From Pseudomonadota bacterium (GTDB taxonomy: Bacteria > Pseudomonadota > Gammaproteobacteria > Woeseiales > Woeseiaceae), in assembly GCA_027295475.1 (NCBI GenBank), contig JAPUKV010000036.1, forward strand, positions 1 through 16,365: DNA of 16,365 bases, given 5' to 3'. The stretch's first letter is position 1. Every line of letters begins with the position of its first letter. Shown here piece by piece: positions 1 to 5,368 of the stretch. The notes beneath the pieces are model-generated. The model saw only the letters and a program-made list of their open reading frames with translations, had not been told where the DNA came from and searched no databases. The translations under genes and the position numbers were made by a program.

Positions 1-6
1 GGATTA

Positions 7-36
7 TTGACAGGCAGCAACTGCTTTGAGTACAGT
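7..36 (+). promoter_or_regulatory. sigma70-type promoter of tRNA-Leu
   Basis: A perfect -35 hexamer TTGACA lies at 7-12 and a -10-like TACAGT (4 of 6 matches to TATAAT) at 31-36, with an 18-bp spacer. A GC-rich stretch follows directly, as in the discriminator of stable-RNA promoters. The tRNA begins 42 bp downstream, a normal leader length. This is read from sequence only; no start site is known. Confidence 0.65.
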
Positions 37-78
37 GCGCCACCCCGATGTGCAGCAATTGTACGCGGTTCCGGACCT

Positions 79-165
79 GCCGAGGTGGCGGAATTGGTAG
101 ACGCGCTAGCTTCAGGTGCTAGTGGCCTTATGGTCGTGGAGGTTCAAGTCCTCTTCTCGGCACCA
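79..165 (+). tRNA. tRNA-Leu (anticodon CAG)
   Basis: An 87-nt class II tRNA with encoded CCA (163-165). The acceptor stem pairs GCCGAGG (79-85) with 155-161, with one G-U at the inner end. The anticodon stem CTAGC/GCTAG encloses the loop TTCAGGT, giving anticodon CAG, which reads CUG leucine codons. A long variable arm precedes the T arm, whose loop is TTCAAGT, as expected for leucine tRNAs. It has its own promoter upstream and a rho-independent terminator just downstream, so it is probably transcribed alone. Confidence 0.97.
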
Positions 166-172
166 AACAACC

Positions 173-199
173 AAGGGCTCCCGATGGGAGCCCTTTTTG
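173..199 (+). terminator. Rho-independent terminator of tRNA-Leu
   Basis: A perfect stem AAGGGCTCCC / GGGAGCCCTT (173-182 with 186-195) has a GAT loop and runs into a T tract. It starts 8 nt after the CCA end of the tRNA. Confidence 0.92.
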
Positions 200-346
200 T
201 TTGGCCTCGTGAGAGGACTATCCTCCATGATATGGTCGTTGCACATTGCAGCTTCCCCGATACTGCATCAGGCTCTCTGAGCTTCAGGGCTACCCTACAC
301 TGAATGATTCCAGCTCAATACGATAGCAGCTCGCTCTGCTTGACTC

Positions 347-370
347 GGTTCAGTCCTCTTCTCGGCACCA
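347..370 (+). repeat. Duplicated 3' end of tRNA-Leu (possible att or tRNA relic)
   Basis: These 24 bases, including CTCTTCTCGGCACCA, match the last 25 bases of the tRNA-Leu (141-165) with a single missing A in the T loop. No anticodon arm, D arm or 5' acceptor strand can be found upstream, so it cannot fold into a tRNA. Like the intact gene it is followed at once by a hairpin terminator, though of different sequence. It is either the scar of an element that integrated at the tRNA 3' end and was lost, or the remains of a tandem second tRNA gene. Confidence 0.75.
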
Positions 371-378
371 GAATTTTG

Positions 379-401
379 AAGGCCCCGCAAGGGGCCTTTT
401 T
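379..401 (+). terminator. Rho-independent terminator after the tRNA-Leu 3' copy
   Basis: Stem AAGGCCCC / GGGGCCTT (379-386 with 391-398), loop GCAA, followed by a T tract. It sits 8 nt after the CCA of the duplicated tRNA tail, the same spacing as at the intact tRNA. Confidence 0.9.
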
Positions 402-472
402 CATTTGGAATGGCATGGCTCGCGTATGACGCCTCTCAGCCGAGAAGAACCGCTCGCTCACAGGTTCCTTGC

Positions 473-497
473 GTCCGCTTTACCTCCGAAAGCGGAC
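473..497 (+). repeat. Dispersed palindromic repeat, copy 1
   Basis: A perfect 9-bp inverted repeat GTCCGCTTT / AAAGCGGAC with a 7-nt loop, followed by ATT. It is nearly identical to the copy at 2048-2072 and shares the AAAGCGGAC core with two further partial copies at 530-547 and 1565-1582. There is no T tract, so it is not a typical terminator. Confidence 0.8.
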
Positions 498-529
498 ATT
501 GAGCTAGTATTGGAGCTAAGGACCGCTAG

Positions 530-547
530 TGACCCAAAGCGGCCATT
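530..547 (+). repeat. Dispersed repeat, half-site copy 2
   Basis: The sequence TGACCCAAAGCGGCCATT differs at two positions from the 1565-1582 copy. It lies 33 bp after copy 1 and 21 bp upstream of the start at 569, so it falls within the leader of that gene. Confidence 0.7.
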
Positions 548-568
548 TCGCAAACTCACGATCAATCT

Positions 569-1288
569 ATGACAGCAACGCAAAATATTCCCTGGGCTCG
601 GCTTGCCGTTGAAGCTACAGCGATTGTCGCAAGTATCCTATTGGCTTTCGCGATTGATGCGTGGTGGTCAGACCGCGAAATTGACCAATGGCAAACCGCT
701 CAGCTTCGAGCACTTCACGACGAGTTTTCGGCGAATCTAAAATCACTGGACATCATTGTGCAGACGCACGACTCTACGGCGAGAAGCTTGGAATCGCTCA
801 TAGCACAGATTCGTGATACGAATGACACGATGCAGGTAACTGTTTCTGATGCAGCCTTGGTAGCCCTCATTGCATGGCGAACTTCGGATATCTCAACCGG
901 GACGCTTGACTCACTACTGTCGTCGGGAAAATTGGCCGAGATCGATAGTTCAGATATTCGGAAATCACTTGCCGCCTGGCCGTCTGAAGTTGGTGATGCT
1001 CAGGAAGACGAGATCCTGGCACGAGACTTTGTCCAAAGCGTGGTCGTTCAAATTCTGCTCGGACAGGGCATTTTGGAGCCCGCTTTTCGTTCCCGGCCTC
1101 TCCCAGGTGACCTGGACGAAGAAGTCGAAGCAGACAGTAGCACTACATTTTTAGTTTCACCGGAGCTTATTGAATTAGCGACGATCAGAACTATTCACTC
1201 TCAGATGGCGAGCCGGTCAATTTCCCATTTGCGAGTAAGAATCCAGCAGATTTTGGATCTTATTGATGCAGAACTAGAGACCGCGTAG
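569..1288 (+). CDS. Membrane-anchored hypothetical protein
   Basis: A 239-residue protein of unknown function. One strongly hydrophobic N-terminal segment (about residues 9-33, containing VASILLAFAIDAWW) is followed by a soluble, acidic and largely helical part rich in Asp, Glu, Ser and Leu. The segment should anchor the protein in the inner membrane. The SILLAFxIDAWW-type start is shared by a family of uncharacterised gammaproteobacterial proteins of 200-260 residues, some labelled DUF6090-like; that assignment is from memory. There is no clear Shine-Dalgarno before the ATG, yet no nearby alternative start keeps the membrane segment. The gene stands alone between dispersed repeats. No catalytic motif is visible. 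Confidence 0.75.
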   Translation: MTATQNIPWARLAVEATAIVASILLAFAIDAWWSDREIDQWQTAQLRALHDEFSANLKSLDIIVQTHDSTARSLESLIAQIRDTNDTMQVTVSDAALVALIAWRTSDISTGTLDSLLSSGKLAEIDSSDIRKSLAAWPSEVGDAQEDEILARDFVQSVVVQILLGQGILEPAFRSRPLPGDLDEEVEADSSTTFLVSPELIELATIRTIHSQMASRSISHLRVRIQQILDLIDAELETA

Positions 1289-1703
1289 GGTGACTTTTTT
1301 CATTAAATGAAGGCTACCCGAGAACCACCACAATTGCGTCCGCATTCTGGTTATTGCCTCGAAAGAATCGACCAGTCGAGTTTGCCCGCAATGGCTGCTT
1401 CTGAAGGTTTTATGCCCTTGAAACTTGTCTGAACCAATAGAGTTGAGCGACCACGTACGATAAGAGCAGAAGTTCAGAATCAGGGCGACGATTAAACTCT
1501 GGCGAGCGGCGGGAATACGTTCGAGAGCAGACGTTCGGGTGATAAGATAATGACAGGCTGCAACTGACCCAAAGCAGACATTGCCCTTATGTACTGGACG
1601 AATCGATATGCAGTACTTTTGCAAAATAACTAGCTAGGCAGGATGGAAAGGATCGGGCGATTGTGGCACCGGTCTAGCCACCCTGCGATTGTGGAGGAGA
1701 CCC
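1289..1703. other. Gene-poor stretch with repeat-derived sequence
   Basis: About 415 bp with no supportable gene. A minus-strand open frame (1274-1624) runs across a repeat half-site (1565-1582), and its translation has no domain character. A strong Shine-Dalgarno GGAGGAG sits at 1693-1699 for the next gene. No terminator for the preceding gene is evident. Confidence 0.6.
1565..1582 (+). repeat. Dispersed repeat, half-site copy 3
   Basis: TGACCCAAAGCAGACATT has the same form as copy 2 (530-547), with the central AAAGC-GACATT conserved. It is flanked by sequence unrelated to copy 2, as expected for a dispersed short repeat. Confidence 0.7.
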
Positions 1704-2009
1704 ATGGCCGCTTATTATATTTTGACGCACACAATCACCGACATCGAAAGGTACCGAGAAGAGTACATTCCTCAGGTCCTCCCTTTCATCGCCAAATACG
1801 ACGGGGAAGTGATCGTGGGGTCATTCGATGCGGAGCCGCTTCAAGGTAATCCGGAGAAAGGCGTTGTGGTCATACGATTTCCCTCGGAACAAGTTATACG
1901 GGACTTTATGAATGACCCAGAGTACCAGCCAGTAAAAGAAGTCCGCTTAGCGCTGACGACCAATGCCAATGCTGTGCTCGCACCAGAGTTCCAGATGCCC
2001 GAAGGCTGA
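1704..2009 (+). CDS. DUF1330 family protein
   Basis: A 101-residue protein that begins MAAYYILTHTITDIERY and matches the DUF1330 pattern. An initial beta strand is followed by a Y-x-x-E/Y helix, a central GEVIVGSFDAEPLQG strand-turn and VVVIRFPSEQVIRDFMNDPEYQP. The family has a dimeric ferredoxin-like alpha/beta barrel fold; its members have no settled reaction. The start at 1704 is preferred over an in-frame ATG 15 bp upstream because GGAGGAG (1693-1699) ends 4 nt before it and the family begins at this point. The gene is monocistronic, and a palindromic repeat (2048-2072) lies just downstream. Confidence 0.88.
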   Translation: MAAYYILTHTITDIERYREEYIPQVLPFIAKYDGEVIVGSFDAEPLQGNPEKGVVVIRFPSEQVIRDFMNDPEYQPVKEVRLALTTNANAVLAPEFQMPEG

Positions 2010-2391
2010 CCAAGACGGGATACATCCGTTGACCATAGATAATTGACGTCCGCTTTACCCCCGCAAGCGGACATTCATCGACTGCTCACCGGACATCGGA
2101 TTAAGTTAGCCGACTATACTCATCCTTCAATTGGGCGTAAAAAAAACAGCACAATAATTAACGATAAAGCCAAACCCGCCTATCCAGGCGGCACTGATTT
2201 TTCGAATTTCGGCCGTTCGCCGCGATGCTCCATAATCTGGGTTGTGCCGGTCATATTACGGCTCCCACCAGATCCTAAGGTATTCCTCAAGCAATCATCA
2301 CTGTTCTCTCAGGTACTTACGGCGCCCCTTGATGAAAATGATCATCAGGATTCAGCGTAGGAACCAGCGCGAAACAAACCGGAGAGGACCC
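2010..2391. other. Gene-free stretch with repeat and weak hairpin
   Basis: About 380 bp. It contains the palindromic repeat at 2048-2072, an A-rich segment (2139-2147) and a 5-bp hairpin CCGCC/GGCGG (2176-2191) followed seven bases later by TTTTT, a poor terminator candidate. Open frames on both strands here are short and without domain character. The Shine-Dalgarno of the following lipoprotein is at 2381-2387. Confidence 0.55.
2048..2072 (+). repeat. Dispersed palindromic repeat, copy 4
   Basis: An 8-bp inverted repeat GTCCGCTT / AAGCGGAC differs from copy 1 (473-497) at two loop or near-loop bases and, like it, is followed by ATT. It begins 38 bp after the DUF1330 stop. Read on the minus strand it gives the often misannotated peptide start MSACGGKAD. 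Confidence 0.8.
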
Positions 2392-3051
2392 ATGAGAAAG
2401 AGGCAGAGAAGCAGAAATATCGTATATCGGGCCACGTTATTAGGCCTGCTGGCAATACTGGCGGCATGCGGCGGCGGCGACAAAAAAGAGGAATCAACCC
2501 CGTGCACAGCGAACATTATTGTCCTGATCATATGTACCATCTTGTCGACGGACAGCCCGGCGCCGAATGAAGGTCCGACTTCGGCCAATGACTCCAGTGC
2601 GGCTGGTAAGTCATTGGCCCCTGCAGGAGTAACTGGCGAAAGCCCCGAGATTATTCAGGTTGATGAATTCGAGCCGAATGATGTGCTCGACAACGCGAAT
2701 ATAGTGACATTTCCAGGCAGTTTCGCCGAGGTGTCCACAGGTGTGGAATTCAAGGGTAGCGTGCAAAGTACCGACGACGCTGCCGATTTCCTTATATTCA
2801 CACCTAATCGCAGCGGCTCCCATCGCATTTACCTGTGTGCTGATACCTGTGCCGAGAGTCTGGAAGACGATGCTGCCTACATCATGATTTACGACCAGTA
2901 TCAGACCACGATTGCGGGCACGCCCGTGGGCACAGTCACCAGTCAGGAAATCACCGCGGATCTGACGGCAGGGTTTGCGTATTACGTCGAAGTCAATGGC
3001 TACAACGCTGGAGGAGAAAGTTACGACTATCGGCTAGTGGTCACTGACTAG
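2392..3051 (+). CDS. Lipoprotein with PPC-like domain
   Basis: A 219-residue lipoprotein. A basic N-terminus and hydrophobic stretch end in the lipobox LAAC with Cys26, followed by GGGD, so outer-membrane sorting is expected. Residues 37-51 form a second, odd hydrophobic stretch with two cysteines (C38, C48), then a Ser/Pro/Asn-rich linker. From about residue 91 the pattern EFEPNDVLDNAN ... DDAADFLIFT ... AYYVEVNGYNAG ... YDYRLVV fits the bacterial pre-peptidase C-terminal (PPC) beta-sandwich, here without an attached protease. Cys pairs in IYLCADTCAE could form a disulfide. The start at 2392 is chosen for GGAGAGG (2381-2387) and a proper signal peptide; upstream in-frame ATGs would give an over-long leader. 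The role is probably surface binding or adhesion; this is inferred. Confidence 0.8.
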   Translation: MRKRQRSRNIVYRATLLGLLAILAACGGGDKKEESTPCTANIIVLIICTILSTDSPAPNEGPTSANDSSAAGKSLAPAGVTGESPEIIQVDEFEPNDVLDNANIVTFPGSFAEVSTGVEFKGSVQSTDDAADFLIFTPNRSGSHRIYLCADTCAESLEDDAAYIMIYDQYQTTIAGTPVGTVTSQEITADLTAGFAYYVEVNGYNAGGESYDYRLVVTD

Positions 3052-3075
3052 GCGAAACCGGTCGCTGCCGTCTAA

Positions 3076-3495
3076 CTACCAGTGACCGGTGTTGCCCATC
3101 GAGGCCCAGGGCTCAGCCGGCGCCAGTGGTTCACCCTTCTGCAGCAACTCAATGGAGATGTTGTCGGGCGATCGAACAAATGCCATATGGCCATCGTGCG
3201 GCGGCCGGTTGATTGTGACATCGCCATCCATCAGATGCTGGCAGACTTCGTAGATGTTATCGACGGCATAGGCAAGATGGCCGAAGTTTCTGCCTTCGTC
3301 GTAGTCTTCGGGATCCCAGTTGTAGGTGAGCTCGACCTGTGCGTCCTTATCGCCGGGTGCCGCAAGAAATACCAGCGTGAAACGTCCCTTTTCGACGTCA
3401 TGGCGTCGAAGTTCCTGCAGGCCCAGCTTGCCGCAATAAAAATCCAGTGATTGTTCCAGGTCAGTCACCCGAACCATGGTATGCAGGTATTTCAT
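3076..3495 (-). CDS. gloA: Lactoylglutathione lyase (glyoxalase I)
   Basis: A 139-residue VOC-fold enzyme that converts the hemithioacetal of methylglyoxal and glutathione into S-lactoylglutathione in the cytoplasm. The four metal ligands expected from E. coli GloA are all present: H5, E55, H73 and E116. Other family motifs are [20 protein letters not shown] and [14 protein letters not shown]. The length equals the short bacterial Ni-type, without the insertions of the Zn-type enzymes. GGAG (complement of 3501-3504) lies 5 nt before the ATG. The gene is convergent with the PPC lipoprotein (24-bp gap) and divergent from the HAD phosphatase. No gloB is seen in the window. Confidence 0.95.
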   Translation of the reverse strand: MKYLHTMVRVTDLEQSLDFYCGKLGLQELRRHDVEKGRFTLVFLAAPGDKDAQVELTYNWDPEDYDEGRNFGHLAYAVDNIYEVCQHLMDGDVTINRPPHDGHMAFVRSPDNISIELLQKGEPLAPAEPWASMGNTGHW

Positions 3496-3563
3496 GAAAT
3501 CTCCATATCTCTCATTGGGCGGTTGAAGTCGAGTACATTATAAGACCACAATACTTTCCAGAA

Positions 3564-3584
3564 TATTTATTGGGCCAATAAATA
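3564..3584. promoter_or_regulatory. Perfect 21-bp palindrome at the HAD gene start
   Basis: TATTTATTGG at 3564-3573 and its exact reverse complement CCAATAAATA at 3575-3584 flank a single G. The palindrome ends two bases before the TTG start at 3587 and replaces the place where a Shine-Dalgarno would be. It lies in the divergent gloA/HAD spacer. It could be a dimeric repressor operator or an RNA hairpin that controls initiation. Confidence 0.6.
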
Positions 3585-3586
3585 CC

Positions 3587-4309
3587 TTGCATCGAATTCG
3601 CGCGATTACTCTCGATCTCGACGACACGCTCTGGGAAATCATGCCTGTCATCAGGCGGGCAGAAGCAGCACTCTGGGCGTGGCTTGGTGAGAATTTTCCG
3701 AAGATCCCGGAGGCGTTTTCGCCTGAGGCAGCGAACGGGCTGCGAGAGGAGGTGATGACCGAGCATCGGGATCGAAACCACGACTTCCGGTTCCTGAGGA
3801 AGATGGTGCTGGAACGCATGGCGGTAACGGTCGGCTACTCACCCGACTTCGTGGATGACGCATTTGTCGTTTTCGACCGGGTGCGGAACGACGTCGAGTT
3901 GTATTCGGATGTGCTGCCCACACTGGAGGTGCTCACCGAGAATTTCTCGCTAATTGCGGTAACGAATGGAAATGCGAACTTGCAGCGCATCGGCATTCGG
4001 CACCTCTTTCACGATGTAGTGACGGCAGTCGACGTCGGTGCCGCCAAACCGGCGCGGCCGATATTCGACGAGGCTGTTAGTCGGGCGAATGTCGCCGCAC
4101 AGCAAACTCTGCATGTCGGCGATCATCCCGAGATCGATATTGCCGGTGCACAGGAAGCAGGTCTGCGTACTGCCTGGATCAATCGCAACGGCGATGCCTG
4201 GCCGGAGCATGTTGCTGCGCCGGACGCAATTATCTCTACCATTGCGGAGCTGCTGACTCTGCTCGAACCCGCCATTGCTCACAAGGCTTTCGAATCCGCC
4301 CATGAGTGA
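3587..4309 (+). CDS. HAD-IA family phosphatase, YigB-like
   Basis: A 240-residue cytoplasmic phosphatase. HAD motif I is DLDDTLW (nucleophile D10, acid D12), motif II VTNGN (T126-N129), motif III K154 in AAKPARPIF, and motif IV HVGDHPEIDIAGA (D179, D184). The helical cap lies between motifs I and II, as in subclass IA. Length and the TNGN, HVGD and AWI-x-RNGD segments resemble E. coli YigB, a 5-amino-6-(5-phosphoribitylamino)uracil phosphatase of riboflavin synthesis; the substrate here is inferred. The TTG start gives the normal distance to motif I, but no Shine-Dalgarno is visible, only the palindrome 3564-3584. The 3' end overlaps the next gene by 8 bp. Confidence 0.88.
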   Translation: MHRIRAITLDLDDTLWEIMPVIRRAEAALWAWLGENFPKIPEAFSPEAANGLREEVMTEHRDRNHDFRFLRKMVLERMAVTVGYSPDFVDDAFVVFDRVRNDVELYSDVLPTLEVLTENFSLIAVTNGNANLQRIGIRHLFHDVVTAVDVGAAKPARPIFDEAVSRANVAAQQTLHVGDHPEIDIAGAQEAGLRTAWINRNGDAWPEHVAAPDAIISTIAELLTLLEPAIAHKAFESAHE

Positions 4310-5216
4310 GTTTTCCGGCGCACCATTGATGATCTACGTGCCGGGACTGAAACCGAAGCCCGAGCCCAGGGCGCACCGGCGTGAGCTTTTTCGCTGTCTG
4401 CTGGAAGGCGTCCGGCGGATCGATCCCGATTCGGCAACGCAGATGCAGGAACATGACCACTGCTTCGACATCATCGGCTGGACTTATGATTTCTATGGCG
4501 AGCATTACGATCTGAATCTCGACCTCGCCGCGATCGATGCCCTGATTCAGCAACACTCAGCGACCGATGAGGATCGTGCCGAGGCAACATCGTGGCAGCG
4601 CAAGGTTCTTCACCGGATCTATTCTGTCGCCGATCTTTTTCCGTTCCTGCTGCATCCGCTCGCCGATGAAACCCTGGAATTACATCTGCGCGATCTTCGC
4701 CGCTACGTAAAGAACGAATACGACATGGCGGAATTCATACGCAGGCTTCTGAAAATGCCATTGCGGGCGGCCTGGAAATCAGAGCGGCCAATATTGCTCA
4801 TCGCCCACAGCATGGGTTCCATCATTGCTTATGACGCGCTTTGGCAACTCAGTCAGAAGTCCGGAAACAATCATAATATCGATCTCTTTCTGACGATGGG
4901 CAGCCCACTTGGCCAGACGTTTATTCAACACAGAATCAAGGGCTGGCGGGAGCAGCCCGACAATCGCCACCCGCGGAATATAAAACGCTGGGTCAACATT
5001 GCGGCAATTGGTGATTTGACGGCCCTCGACATGAAGCTGCAAAACGATTTTGGGGAAATGGTGCAACTGGGGCTCGTCGAGAGCATCGAGGACAGGGAGG
5101 TCTATAACTATTTCCGCCTCGAGGGAGAGCTAAATGTCCACGCCGAATACGGTTACCTCGTCAACGAGGTGACCGCGGGCTATGTCTCTGAATGGTGGCG
5201 TAAAAACCGAACATAG
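4302..5216 (+). CDS. Alpha/beta hydrolase (lipase/esterase-like)
   Basis: A 304-residue cytoplasmic protein without a signal peptide. It opens with the strand-loop APLMIYVPGLKP (oxyanion region) and has a nucleophile elbow LLIAHSMGS with S170, here A-H-S-M-G rather than G-x-S-x-G. Candidate acid and base are D238 in AAIGDLTALD and H280 in NVHAEYGYL. A long helical insert lies between strands at about residues 40-160. The substrate cannot be read from sequence. The ATG at 4302 overlaps the end of the HAD gene (stop 4307-4309), which implies translational coupling; an earlier in-frame ATG at 4275 would lie deep in that gene. Its TAG stop forms the left end of the repeat at 5214-5358. Confidence 0.85.
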   Translation: MSEFSGAPLMIYVPGLKPKPEPRAHRRELFRCLLEGVRRIDPDSATQMQEHDHCFDIIGWTYDFYGEHYDLNLDLAAIDALIQQHSATDEDRAEATSWQRKVLHRIYSVADLFPFLLHPLADETLELHLRDLRRYVKNEYDMAEFIRRLLKMPLRAAWKSERPILLIAHSMGSIIAYDALWQLSQKSGNNHNIDLFLTMGSPLGQTFIQHRIKGWREQPDNRHPRNIKRWVNIAAIGDLTALDMKLQNDFGEMVQLGLVESIEDREVYNYFRLEGELNVHAEYGYLVNEVTAGYVSEWWRKNRT

Positions 5217-5358
5217 GAGCGGCTTGCCGTGCAGGGACGCACAAATATCGCGGAGGACAGGACGTCCGAGAGCGATTTTGTACATGGATGTACTTAATTT
5301 GCGGAGCGCAGGACGCGCGAGAGCAATGAAGCCACGATCGGGCCTGACGGCGCTCCTA
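5214..5358. repeat. Structured repeat element: two 51-bp units, four hairpins
   Basis: Outer inverted arms TAGGAGCG (5214-5221) and CGCTCCTA (5351-5358) enclose two tandem 51-bp units (5229-5279, 5280-5330), about two thirds identical. Each unit carries two 4-bp hairpins. The four stems are GTGC/GCAC (5229-5242), GGAC/GTCC (5255-5267), GTAC/GTAC (5280-5293) and GCGC/GCGC (5306-5318). All loops have the form A, optional base, GGA, pyrimidine. Centres are spaced 25.5 bp apart, and 12-bp spacers alternate between a type ending GCGGA and a type starting GAGAGC. Every stem difference between the units is matched by its partner base. The left arm supplies the stop codon of the hydrolase gene. Confidence 0.8.
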
Positions 5359-5368
5359 AAAACCGCAA

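Larger units (their letters stand above)
166..568. other. Gene-free stretch after tRNA-Leu
   Basis: About 400 bp without a convincing gene. In order it holds the tRNA terminator, about 145 bp of unrecognised sequence, a copy of the tRNA-Leu 3' end (347-370) with a second terminator, and two AAGCGGAC-type repeats (473-497 and 530-547). An open frame across 7-303 runs through the tRNA itself and is not a gene. Confidence 0.7.

Noticed and set aside
1274..1624. Minus-strand 116-codon frame
   Set aside because: It runs through a repeat half-site (1565-1582), has no domain, signal or ribosome site, and overlaps the end of the gene at 569-1288.
1841..2074. Minus-strand frame starting MSACGGKAD, opposite the DUF1330 gene
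   Set aside because: Its start lies in the dispersed palindromic repeat (2048-2072) and the rest is antisense to a well-supported gene. Peptides of this MSAxGGKAD type are well-known false calls from such repeats.
2150..2210. Possible c-di-GMP (GEMM) riboswitch because of GATAAAGCCAAACC
   Set aside because: The second conserved segment (GGGACGCAAAGCC-like) and tetraloop-receptor parts are missing.
3057..3090. Terminator between the PPC lipoprotein and gloA
   Set aside because: ACCGGTC/GACCGGT form a 7-bp inverted repeat, but with a 20-nt loop and no T tract; it overlaps the gloA end.
5229..5330. Two tandem 51-bp units considered as a CRISPR array
   Set aside because: Only two diverged units with hairpins inside the units and alternating conserved spacers. 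There is no repeat/unique-spacer pattern and no cas gene.
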